Part shown: positions 1 through 8,422 of the stretch, in pieces | Layout: each line of letters opens with the position of its first letter | Numbering within the stretch: the first letter of the stretch is position 1 | Assembly (NCBI GenBank): GCA_946479055.1 | Contig: CAMLEX010000051.1 | Location: 1-12,816, forward strand | Direction: 5' to 3' | Origin: an uncultured Bacteroidota bacterium | GTDB taxonomy: Bacteria; Bacteroidota; Bacteroidia; Chitinophagales; Chitinophagaceae | Length of the DNA stretch: 12,816 bases | Notes under the pieces: model-generated | Seen by the model: only the letters and a program-made list of their open reading frames with translations | The model's database searches: none | Told to the model about the DNA's origin: nothing | Made by a program: the position numbers and the translations under genes

Positions 1-2
1 GC

Positions 3-3000
3 TATGTAGATCTCTTAGCAGGTTACCAGGGACAAAACATCAAGAACCCTACATTGCCGGAAAGAGCCCGGAGAAATGGTGGCCTCGATTTCAATATGAA
101 TGCTCAGCTACAGGTAGATGCCAATATCGGCGACAAATTAAAACTGCCGATCAATTATAACACCTTAGCCAATTTTGAATTCGAAAATCAACTCAATCTA
201 AATTACCAGGGAAAAGATGATGAGATCATCAAACAGTTTCAATTGGGTAATATCAATTTTACTTCGAAAGGAACATTGATCCCCGGAGCACAATCTTTAT
301 TTGGTATTAAAACACAATTGCAGTTTGGGAAATTGTTTGTTACCGGCGTATTAGCTAATCAACGTGCACAACGTCAGTCGCTGGATATGCAGGGGGGCTC
401 AGCCACCCAAAATTTTTCACTAAAAGCAGATGAATACGAGGAGAACCGTCACTTTTTAGTAGCTCAATATTTCCGCAATAACTATAATAAGGCGATGAGT
501 GAGTTGCCGGTTATTAACTCTGCCGTCCAAATACTACGGATGGAAGTATGGGTGACAAACAGAACCGGTGCTACTACAGATACAAGAGATATTGTGGCCC
601 TGATGGATCTTGGAGAGGGCAATCCTTTTATCGGGCCACCGGGCAACCCCAATGCCTTACCCGATAATGGTGTCAACAGTCTTTACAGAAATATTCTTTC
701 CAACCCCAATAGTCGTAATTCATCGCTGGTGCAAGGCACATTGACAGGCATGGGGCTCAAACCTGTGCAGGATTTTGAAAAAACATTTGCCCGCAAACTG
801 CTGCCTACTGATTATTATTTCAATCCCCAAATAGGGTTTCTTTCATTGCAACAACCACTACAACCTGATGAAGTATTGGGTGTAGCATTTCAATATACAT
901 ACAATGGCCGGGTAATGCAGGTGGGTGAGTTTTCGCAGGATGTGCCACCTGATACGACAGGGTCAACACAACGAGTTTTATTTCTGAAATTATTAAAAGC
1001 CACTTCACAACGTACCAATCTTCCTATCTGGGACCTGATGATGAAAAACGTTTATTCAGTTGGCTATGGTCAACTGGAAAGAACAGATTTCAAATTGGAC
1101 TTGATATATGAAGAGCCCAGCCTTGGTGAAAAAAGATACCTGCCACCAACAGATGTATTGCCGCAATATGAGGGACAGCCCATTCTTTCTTTGGTAAATC
1201 TTGATCGTTTGAACAACCAGAACGATCCCCAACCCGATGGTGTTTTTGATTTTATTGAAGGGTTTACGATCTTATCTTCCATGAGCCGGATTATCTTCCC
1301 GGTATTGGAGCCTTTTGGTCACGATATGGATTATGTTTACGGTACCCAGGCCCAGAGAGATAAATACCTGTACTATCCTTTATACGATACTATTAAAGCT
1401 ATCGCTCAAACCTATGCCAATCTGAACCGTTTCGAAATTAATGGGCGTTCCAAGTCTTCATCTTCCGGTGGGGATTATCAGTTAGGCTTTAATATTCCCC
1501 GGGGTTCTGTAACCGTTACTTCCGGTGGACAAACCCTGCAGGAAAATATTGACTATGAGATCAACTATGATCTGGGTACACTAAGAGTCATCAACCAGGC
1601 CATCATCAATTCAGGCGTACCGGTAAATATTCAATACGAAAACCAGGCGGCCTATGGCATACAACAACGAAACTATATGGGTCTTCGCCTGGATTATTTT
1701 GCCAATAAAAAATTGACACTGGGTGGAACGATAGCCAGGTTAGGTGAAAGACCCTTTTTTGCGAAACAAGCATATGGAGATGATCCTATCCGTAACACCA
1801 TGTATGGATTGGATGCTGATTATCGCAGCGATTGGCCACGCCTGACAAAGTGGTTAAATAAATTACCTTTTTATAACTCGCAGGAAACATCTTCGATCTC
1901 AGCCTATGCAGAAGCGGCAATGTTACAACCTGGCCATGCTCCGCAAATTGGAAAAGGTAATAACGGACAAATATTCGTTGATGATTTTGAAGGAACCCGT
2001 TCCGGAATTGATCTTCGTTTCCCGTTGATCAGCTGGAATCTTGCCTCTGTTCCTGATGGTAATGGCTTGTTCCCTGAAGCTTCTTTGAACAATGACCTGG
2101 CAAGTGGTTATAACCGGGCTAAGTTAGCATGGTATAATATTGAACCTGTATTGCAGGAGAAAAGCAATAATAACAACCCTTATCAAAATAATCCTGGTGA
2201 ATTATCCAAACCGGAAACAAGACAGGTATTACAACGGGAAATTTTCCCTCAGCGAACTACTGATTTTGGACAAGGCTTGTTGACAACATTTGACTTTGCC
2301 TTTTATCCCAAAGAGAAAGGCCCCTATAATTTTGAAAACAGGGCAGGAAGAATAAACCCCGATGGTACTTTAGTTAATCCGAAACAGGCATGGGGTGGTA
2401 TTATGCGCAATATTGACCAGACGGATTTTGAAACAAGTAATATTGAGTTTATTGAATTCTGGATGCAGGATCCCTATGTTTTGAATTCTGCAAGCACCGG
2501 CGGAAAATTATATTTTAACCTGGGAACTGTTTCAGAAGATATATTGAAAGACGGAAAGCGTCAGTATGAAAACGGATTAACAACACCCACCAACAATGCA
2601 CAGGTGGATAATAATACGGTTTGGGGTAAAGTGCCTTCCAACCCTTTGCAGGTAACCAATGCTTTTAGCAATGAGCCAAGCGACAGGCAATACCAGGATG
2701 TTGGATTTGATGGGTTAACGGATGATGAAGAGAGAACAAAATTTAGTGCTTACTTAGCCAGTCTGCCAGCTCCTGCACAGGCAATAGCAACAAATGATCC
2801 TGCCGCCGATAATTTTAAACCATACCGTGATCCATCTTATGATGTAGCCAATGTTGGAATTTTAGACAGGTATAAAAACATTAATAGTCCTCATGGCAAT
2901 TCGCCGATATCCGATAATAACAGCGAGTTTGTAAATGCATTTACCCAATATCCGGATGCGGAAGAACTGAACCGGGATAATACATTGAGTGAATCAGAAG

Positions 3001-6000
3001 AATATTTTCAATACAAAGTAGATATTCAACCTAACATGATGGTAGGGACAAATTTTATTACTGATAAAAGAGTGGTGAATGTAAACCTGCCCGATGGTAA
3101 TACCCGTCCCGAAACATGGTACTTGTTTCGTATTCCTGTTGCCGATTATGAAACCAAAGTGGGTAATATCCCTGATTTTAAATCAGTTCGTTTTATCCGC
3201 ATGTTTGCAACCGATTTTGAAGACAAAGTGGTGATGCGTTTTGGAAAGCTGGAACTGGTGAGAAATCAATGGCGCAAGTTTCAATACAAGATCGATACGA
3301 TGGGGCAGTATGTAAACCTCCCGGCTAATGACCCTGTTGAGTTTAATACTTTAGCTGTAAATCTGGAAGAAAATGACCAACGCCAGCCGGTGAGATATAT
3401 AAGCCCTCCCGGTATTGACAGGCAACAGCAACTGAGCAATAATAATGTGCAGTTATTTCTAAACGAACAGGCATTAAGTGTACAACTTTGCGACTTGCCC
3501 AATAAAGAATCCCGTGGCGTATTCAAAACCATGAACATGGATATGCGTCAATACGGAAAGATGCGGATGTTCATTCATGCGGAAGGTACAGGAAGTGATG
3601 CAGCTATTCAGGATAATTCATTGACAGCAATAGTTAGGATCGGTAATGATTTCCAGGGTAATTATTATGAAGTAAGGATACCGTTGAAAAAAACAAATTG
3701 GGGTGAGACAGATAGCTTACGTATATGGCCAGAGGCAAATAATCTTGACTTTGATCTGCAGGAATTGACGCGGTTGAAATCCCGTCGTAACCAGCAGGGA
3801 GGAACGTCTTCACAATATTACAGTGAAGTGTTACCGGATGGAAGAACGTATGCTGTTATTGGTAATCCAAATCTTGGCGAAGTAAAAGGTATGTTGCTGT
3901 CTGTCGAAAATACAAACCTGCCAACAGCCTGTGCGGAAGTATGGTTTAATGAACTTCGTTTTTCTAACCTGGATGAAAAAGGCGGTTGGGCGGCTTTGGG
4001 CCGGGTAGATTTAAAACTGGCTGATCTTGGAAGTATTACTTTGGCTGGAACAGCCAGGAGTCGTGGCTTTGGTACATTGGAACAAAGAGTCAACGAAAGA
4101 AGCCGTGAAGATCTTTATACGTTTGACCTTTCTGCCAATATCGATGCCGGTAAATTGTTACCAAAACAATTAGGTATTCAAATACCTGTTTATGCAGGTA
4201 TCAGCCGAATTACAAGTACGCCGGAATATGATCCTTACGATCTTGATATTAAGTTGGATGAAAAGTTGGATTACACTTCTGGTAACAACGCAAAAGATTC
4301 TATTAAAAGAAATGCCCAGGATATCACTACAATCAAGACATTAAATTTTACCAATGTAAAAAAAATAAAAACAGATGGTAAGCAGCCGAAGATATGGAGT
4401 GTAACCAATTTTGATCTTAACTACTCTTATCTTGAAACGAAGCAACATAACCCGCTGATAGAAAATTATGAAATGCGGCGCACCCGTGGTGCATTAGGTT
4501 ATAATTATGCGCCACAGCCAAAATATCTTGAGCCGTTTAAACAATTGATCAAATCGAAATCAAAATGGCTGGCGATTATTAAGGATATTAATTTCAATTA
4601 TGTTCCCTCGCAATTATCATTCAAAGCTGATATATTCCGCCAGTTTGGTGCAACCCGGCCACGCAATGTAGGCGGCGGGCCTTATAAAATTCAAGAGACC
4701 TATGATAAATATTTTACGTTCGACCGTTATTATATTTTACAATGGGCATTGACAAAATCTATTTCCCTCGATTTTACCGCCACTAATAATGCACGGGTGG
4801 ATGAACCGTTTGGTCGTATTGATACAAAGGCAAAAAAAGATTCTGTACGCAAAAACATTTTCGATGGAGGCCGTAATACACAATACGGGCAACAGGCGAC
4901 ATTGACTTACAATGTGCCAATGCAAAAAATTCCTTTACTGGATTGGACTACCTTAAGAGCTTCTTACGGCACACAATACAACTGGCTGGCTGCATCTAAT
5001 TCAATAATAGCGAGAAACCTGGGTAATACTTTATCTAATACCCAGACCAGGACAATCAATGGGGAACTGAATTTTGAACAATTATACAGTAAGTCAAGGT
5101 TTTTAAGGGCTGTTAGTGCAGCACCAACGGGCAATAAAAAAGCCAAAGACACAGCGGGTATTAAGGAGCCGAAAAAAGTGAATGATAAACCAGCAAAAAC
5201 AAAATTTGATATTCCTGATTCACTCAAGGCAAAGATGACTGCTAAAGAACTTAAAAAAGCAAGAAAAGAAGCCCGGAGAAAAGAAAAAGAAGAACGTAGA
5301 AAATTAAAAGAACAAAAGAAAAATGAACTGCCTGAAGTAGGCGGTGCTGTAAGGTTCATTGCAGGCCTGGCTACTTCTGTCAAGAGGGTAGGGATTCAAT
5401 ATAATGAAGATCTTGGAACGATGCTACCGGGGTATATGGATAGCACAAGAGTATTGGGCGCCAATATAAAAAATGGTAATCCCGGCTTTGGATTTATTTT
5501 CGGTTATCAGCCCGATACAAGTTGGATCAATAATTTTGGCGCTAAAGGATTGTTATCAAGAGATACCTTGTTATCAGCTATGATTCAACAAAGATATAGC
5601 CAGCGATTAAATATTACTGCCCAGGTTAGTCCTTTCCGTGATTTGAATATTGATATCAATATTGATAAATCTTACAGCAAGCAATATTCGGAATTGTACA
5701 AGGATACAAGTATATATGACAATGTGGGTTTAACAAGACTAAATCCCTATGCAGCGGGTAGTTTCAGCATCAGTTATATTTCTTATCAAACTATGTTTAC
5801 CAAGTTTGACCCGAATGTTATTTCAGAAACATTCAAGGAATTTGAATCAAACAGGCAGATATTGTCCCAGCGGTTAGCTAAGCTCAATCCTTATCAGAGC
5901 GGGGCTACTGATCCGGATGGCTATTATAAAGGCTACGGACGTTATGCTCAGGATGTGGTGATACCTTCCTTCCTTGCAGCCTATGGGAAAAAAGATCCGG

Positions 6001-6773
6001 GTTCGGTTAAATTATTTAAGAATAGTAATCCTAATATTCGTTCCAACCCATTCAGCGGCCTTTTGCCAAAACCAAACTGGACGATCTCTTATAATGGGCT
6101 ATCAAGAATAGCAGGACTGGATAAAATATTTTCTAATGTTAATATCAAGCATGGCTATCACAGTACGCTTGCTATGAATAGTTTTAATACCGCCTTGTTG
6201 TTCCAGGATCCTTTCAGGGTGAGTTATCCCTCATTCTTTGATACATTGACTGGTAATTTTATTCCCTATTTCCTTGTTCCCAATATAACTATCCAGGAAA
6301 GTTTTGATCCATTGATAGAAGTAGACATGACTTTCACCAATCAATTGTCGGTAAGAGCTGAATTCAGGAAAACAAGATCGCTGAGTTTGAGTTTGATCGA
6401 TTACCAGTTAGCAGAAAACCGTTCTACAGAAATGACTTTCGGTTTTAACTGGAGGAAAAAAGGATTACCGCTTCTTAAGAATTTAAAGATTGGAAAAAAA
6501 GGAATGAAACTGGATAATGATGTCACCTTCCGATTTGATTTCAGTGTGCGGGATGATGCTACTGCTAATAGCAAACTAGACCAGGGTACATCTTTTGGTA
6601 CATCGGGGCAAAAGGTAATTCGTATTGCTCCTTCTATCGATTATATCTTAAATAACCGGGTAAGTCTGAAATTATATTTTGAGCAAAACCGCAACATACC
6701 CAAGATCAGTAATGCATTCCCCATCACCAATACAAGAGGTGGCCTGCAGGTGCGGATATCGCTGGCACAATAA
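3..6773 (+). CDS. sprA: SprA, T9SS outer-membrane translocon (5' partial)
   Basis: SprA is the very large outer-membrane beta-barrel through which the type IX secretion system exports folded cargo; in gliding members of the phylum it is also needed for motility. The frame is open from base 3 with no stop, and the sense-reading residues before the first possible start codon (TTG at 54) match family style (YVDLLAGYQGQNIKNPT), so the real start lies outside the window. 2256 residues are present. Known SprA proteins are around 2400 residues, so roughly 150 residues including the signal peptide are missing. Family landmarks visible are IFVDDFEGTRSGIDLRFP near residue 656, GPYNFENRAGRINPDG near 773, alternating Tyr/Asn-rich beta-strand sequence throughout, and a C-terminus (RGGLQVRISLAQ) ending in an aromatic/hydrophobic alternating strand typical of barrel proteins. 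A Lys/Glu-rich insertion lies at about residues 1710-1778. The stop is TAA at 6771. The family call is very secure; role in gliding versus secretion in this organism is unknown. Confidence 0.96.
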   Translation, partial: YVDLLAGYQGQNIKNPTLPERARRNGGLDFNMNAQLQVDANIGDKLKLPINYNTLANFEFENQLNLNYQGKDDEIIKQFQLGNINFTSKGTLIPGAQSLFGIKTQLQFGKLFVTGVLANQRAQRQSLDMQGGSATQNFSLKADEYEENRHFLVAQYFRNNYNKAMSELPVINSAVQILRMEVWVTNRTGATTDTRDIVALMDLGEGNPFIGPPGNPNALPDNGVNSLYRNILSNPNSRNSSLVQGTLTGMGLKPVQDFEKTFARKLLPTDYYFNPQIGFLSLQQPLQPDEVLGVAFQYTYNGRVMQVGEFSQDVPPDTTGSTQRVLFLKLLKATSQRTNLPIWDLMMKNVYSVGYGQLERTDFKLDLIYEEPSLGEKRYLPPTDVLPQYEGQPILSLVNLDRLNNQNDPQPDGVFDFIEGFTILSSMSRIIFPVLEPFGHDMDYVYGTQAQRDKYLYYPLYDTIKAIAQTYANLNRFEINGRSKSSSSGGDYQLGFNIPRGSVTVTSGGQTLQENIDYEINYDLGTLRVINQAIINSGVPVNIQYENQAAYGIQQRNYMGLRLDYFANKKLTLGGTIARLGERPFFAKQAYGDDPIRNTMYGLDADYRSDWPRLTKWLNKLPFYNSQETSSISAYAEAAMLQPGHAPQIGKGNNGQIFVDDFEGTRSGIDLRFPLISWNLASVPDGNGLFPEASLNNDLASGYNRAKLAWYNIEPVLQEKSNNNNPYQNNPGELSKPETRQVLQREIFPQRTTDFGQGLLTTFDFAFYPKEKGPYNFENRAGRINPDGTLVNPKQAWGGIMRNIDQTDFETSNIEFIEFWMQDPYVLNSASTGGKLYFNLGTVSEDILKDGKRQYENGLTTPTNNAQVDNNTVWGKVPSNPLQVTNAFSNEPSDRQYQDVGFDGLTDDEERTKFSAYLASLPAPAQAIATNDPAADNFKPYRDPSYDVANVGILDRYKNINSPHGNSPISDNNSEFVNAFTQYPDAEELNRDNTLSESEEYFQYKVDIQPNMMVGTNFITDKRVVNVNLPDGNTRPETWYLFRIPVADYETKVGNIPDFKSVRFIRMFATDFEDKVVMRFGKLELVRNQWRKFQYKIDTMGQYVNLPANDPVEFNTLAVNLEENDQRQPVRYISPPGIDRQQQLSNNNVQLFLNEQALSVQLCDLPNKESRGVFKTMNMDMRQYGKMRMFIHAEGTGSDAAIQDNSLTAIVRIGNDFQGNYYEVRIPLKKTNWGETDSLRIWPEANNLDFDLQELTRLKSRRNQQGGTSSQYYSEVLPDGRTYAVIGNPNLGEVKGMLLSVENTNLPTACAEVWFNELRFSNLDEKGGWAALGRVDLKLADLGSITLAGTARSRGFGTLEQRVNERSREDLYTFDLSANIDAGKLLPKQLGIQIPVYAGISRITSTPEYDPYDLDIKLDEKLDYTSGNNAKDSIKRNAQDITTIKTLNFTNVKKIKTDGKQPKIWSVTNFDLNYSYLETKQHNPLIENYEMRRTRGALGYNYAPQPKYLEPFKQLIKSKSKWLAIIKDINFNYVPSQLSFKADIFRQFGATRPRNVGGGPYKIQETYDKYFTFDRYYILQWALTKSISLDFTATNNARVDEPFGRIDTKAKKDSVRKNIFDGGRNTQYGQQATLTYNVPMQKIPLLDWTTLRASYGTQYNWLAASNSIIARNLGNTLSNTQTRTINGELNFEQLYSKSRFLRAVSAAPTGNKKAKDTAGIKEPKKVNDKPAKTKFDIPDSLKAKMTAKELKKARKEARRKEKEERRKLKEQKKNELPEVGGAVRFIAGLATSVKRVGIQYNEDLGTMLPGYMDSTRVLGANIKNGNPGFGFIFGYQPDTSWINNFGAKGLLSRDTLLSAMIQQRYSQRLNITAQVSPFRDLNIDINIDKSYSKQYSELYKDTSIYDNVGLTRLNPYAAGSFSISYISYQTMFTKFDPNVISETFKEFESNRQILSQRLAKLNPYQSGATDPDGYYKGYGRYAQDVVIPSFLAAYGKKDPGSVKLFKNSNPNIRSNPFSGLLPKPNWTISYNGLSRIAGLDKIFSNVNIKHGYHSTLAMNSFNTALLFQDPFRVSYPSFFDTLTGNFIPYFLVPNITIQESFDPLIEVDMTFTNQLSVRAEFRKTRSLSLSLIDYQLAENRSTEMTFGFNWRKKGLPLLKNLKIGKKGMKLDNDVTFRFDFSVRDDATANSKLDQGTSFGTSGQKVIRIAPSIDYILNNRVSLKLYFEQNRNIPKISNAFPITNTRGGLQVRISLAQ

Positions 6774-6780
6774 ACAATTA

Positions 6781-6788
6781 TATCTTTG
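6781..6788 (+). promoter_or_regulatory. Possible Bacteroidota -7 box, distal
   Basis: TATCTTTG matches the Bacteroidota -7 consensus TAnnTTTG exactly and starts 7 bases after the sprA stop codon. It lies in the gap before the sugar-dehydrogenase gene. No clear TTG/TTTG -33 element is seen at the usual spacing upstream, so this is only a candidate; an 8-base AT-rich match can occur by chance. Confidence 0.25.
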
Positions 6789-6828
6789 ATTGATCCGGAA
6801 ATACAATCCCGTACAGTTTGTATAATAC

Positions 6829-6836
6829 TATTTTTG
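6829..6836 (+). promoter_or_regulatory. Possible Bacteroidota -7 box, proximal
   Basis: TATTTTTG is a second exact match to TAnnTTTG in the same 96-base gap, 33 bases before the ATG at 6870. A start site about 7 bases downstream would give a leader of roughly 27 nt, which suits the three-gene sugar operon. The TTTG at 6817-6820 is too close to be its -33 element and none is seen at 17-23 bases. The leader immediately before the ATG is A-rich (TTTACAAAA) with no Shine-Dalgarno, as is common in this phylum. Confidence 0.3.
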
Positions 6837-6869
6837 TCCGGCTTGCAAACTATTAACTGATTTACAAAA

Positions 6870-7883
6870 ATGACAGATATTACTATCGGCGTTATAGGTT
6901 ATGGATATTGGGGGCCAAATATTGTCAGGAATTTTTTTTCTTTAGATAATTGTAAGGTTAAATCTGTAGCTGAGGAACGGGCGGAACGTCTTCTCGTACT
7001 GGCTAAAAGTTTTCCTTCTATTAGCGGGATAAATAATGCGGATGCTATCATTAATGATAGCACAATAGATGCGGTGGTAATAGCCACACCGGTTTTCACA
7101 CATTTTGAATTGGCAAAAAAGGCGCTTGAAAACGGCAAACATGTACTTATTGAAAAGCCAATGACATCTACGGTGGCGGAATCAGAAGAACTGATCAGCC
7201 TTGCGGAGCAAAAAGGGCTTACACTGATGGTGGACCATACCTTTCTATACACAGGCGCTGTACAAAAAATGAAGGAGCTGATTGACTCGGGGGCTGTAGG
7301 CATTCCCCGTTATTTTGATTCTTCACGTATAAATCTTGGATTATTTCAATCGGACATAAATGTACTATGGGACCTTGCCGCTCATGATATTTCTATCCTG
7401 ATTTACCTGATAAAAGAAATTCCTGAAAGTGTGAATGCAACAGGTATTTCTCATACGCATAATGATGTAGAGAACATAGCTTACATGACAGTGAATTATA
7501 ATTCTGATTTTATTGCTCATATCAATTCTTCATGGACATCTCCGGTAAAAGTGAGGCAGACTTTAATTGGCGGGGATAAGAAAATGATTCTCTACAACGA
7601 TATTGAGCCGTCTGAAAAAGTGAGGGTTTATGATACCGGATACAATCATACAACAGATGAAGATAAAAACAAGATATTGGTTGATTACCGGATAGGAGAT
7701 ATCTATATTCCTAAATTGTCTTCGGAGGAAGCCTTAACAGGAGTTGCGAATGATTTTATCCAATCCATCCTACAGAAAAAAAAGCCTTTGTCCAATGCAC
7801 AACTGGGTTTGGAAGTAGTGAAAATATTAGAAGCTTCGCAACAGTCTATAAAGAATAAAGGCAGGGAAGTTAAAATAAAATAA
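6870..7883 (+). CDS. Gfo/Idh/MocA family sugar dehydrogenase
   Basis: A cytoplasmic NAD(P)-dependent oxidoreductase of the Gfo/Idh/MocA family, 337 residues (usual family length). The N-terminal Rossmann fold carries G10-x-G12-x-x-G15 (VIGYGYWGPN). The family EKP motif is at 95-97, and the second conserved motif WDLAAHDIS places the catalytic-type Asp168/His172 pair in the C-terminal substrate domain. This GYGYWGPN-type subgroup is common in polysaccharide clusters, where members are proposed to oxidise C3 of a UDP-HexNAc sugar before transamination. Its N-terminus differs from what I recall of Pseudomonas WbpB (GAAGYIAPRH type), so I do not assign that symbol. It starts at ATG 6870, 96 bases after sprA, and its stop is followed after one base by the acetyltransferase ATG, strong evidence of co-translation. 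The substrate is inferred from neighbours only. Confidence 0.88.
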   Translation: MTDITIGVIGYGYWGPNIVRNFFSLDNCKVKSVAEERAERLLVLAKSFPSISGINNADAIINDSTIDAVVIATPVFTHFELAKKALENGKHVLIEKPMTSTVAESEELISLAEQKGLTLMVDHTFLYTGAVQKMKELIDSGAVGIPRYFDSSRINLGLFQSDINVLWDLAAHDISILIYLIKEIPESVNATGISHTHNDVENIAYMTVNYNSDFIAHINSSWTSPVKVRQTLIGGDKKMILYNDIEPSEKVRVYDTGYNHTTDEDKNKILVDYRIGDIYIPKLSSEEALTGVANDFIQSILQKKKPLSNAQLGLEVVKILEASQQSIKNKGREVKIK

Positions 7884-7884
7884 T

Positions 7885-8373
7885 ATGGAAGCTGTTAATA
7901 GTAATAACGATAAGCAAAACCTCAGAAATGTAAAGGTTGGGAATAACGTCAGCATATTCAGTTTTGTAAACGCCTATGAATGCAGCATAGATGATGGAAG
8001 CAAGATCGGTGCTTTTGTCGAAATTCAAAGAGGCGTAGTTATTGGAAAGAATTGCAAAATATCCAGTCATAGTTTTTTATGCGAAGGAGTGCATATTGAA
8101 GACAATGTATTTATTGGGCATGGCGTCATGTTTACGAATGATCTTTTTCCCCGTGCTACAAACAGCGATGGAAGTCAGCAAACAGAGACCGATTGGAAGG
8201 TAACAGAGACTCATGTTAAAAAAGGCGCATCAATTGGGAGTAACGCCACCATCTTATGTGGTATCACCATTGGAGAAAATGCATTGATCGGAGCCGGGTC
8301 GGTTGTTACTAAAGACGTTTCCGCCAATACTATCGTAGCAGGAAATCCTGCAAGGGTGATCAAAACAATTTAA
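7885..8373 (+). CDS. WbpD/WlbB-like hexapeptide-repeat N-acetyltransferase
   Basis: A left-handed beta-helix acyltransferase of 162 residues, probably a cytoplasmic trimer using acetyl-CoA to acetylate an amino group on a nucleotide sugar. Hexapeptide repeats ([IV]-G-x-x-x-x) run from about residue 16 to 140 (VKVGNNVSIFS, SKIGAFVEIQ, VVIGKNCKIS, ASIGSNATIL, ITIGENALIG). The insertion VMFTND at 81-86, followed by a loop rich in polar residues and then VKKGASIGSNATILCG, is the pattern of the WbpD/WlbB/QdtC/FdtC 3-amino-sugar acetyltransferases; Asn85 would correspond to the active-site Asn described for WlbB and QdtC, which lack a catalytic His. The closing GNPARVIK is the usual CoA-binding end. 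It sits one base after the dehydrogenase gene and 49 bases before the 6-dehydrogenase. WbpD-type UDP-GlcNAc3N uronate acetylation is the best guess; a 3-amino-3,6-dideoxy sugar is the main alternative. Confidence 0.87.
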   Translation: MEAVNSNNDKQNLRNVKVGNNVSIFSFVNAYECSIDDGSKIGAFVEIQRGVVIGKNCKISSHSFLCEGVHIEDNVFIGHGVMFTNDLFPRATNSDGSQQTETDWKVTETHVKKGASIGSNATILCGITIGENALIGAGSVVTKDVSANTIVAGNPARVIKTI

Positions 8374-8422
8374 TTCTGTTGAAGAAATTGTTTCATTTGA
8401 AAATTAAGTGATCGGAAAATTT

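Noticed and set aside
54..56. TTG at 54 as the start of sprA
   Set aside because: The same frame is open to base 3 and reads as family-like sequence, so the gene simply enters from the left edge.
4964..5383. 139-residue minus-strand ORF opposite the Lys/Glu-rich part of sprA, with a hydrophobic Phe/Leu-rich protein
   Set aside because: It is the antisense of the AAA/GAA-rich coding stretch (giving TTT/TTC = Phe, CTT = Leu). It lies wholly inside a secure gene and has no leader or family likeness.
6899..7303. 134-residue minus-strand ORF opposite the Gfo/Idh/MocA gene
   Set aside because: Shadow of a gene with intact cofactor and EKP motifs; no independent signal.
8363..8393. Inverted repeat AAACAATTT / AAATTGTTT (9-base arms, 13-base loop) across the acetyltransferase stop codon
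   Set aside because: Only one G-C pair in the stem and no T-tract after it; too weak to call a terminator, and likely by chance in AT-rich DNA.
8408..8422. GTG at 8408 as the start of the nucleotide-sugar dehydrogenase
   Set aside because: It adds five residues before the first Rossmann strand; the ATG at 8423 gives the usual family N-terminus.
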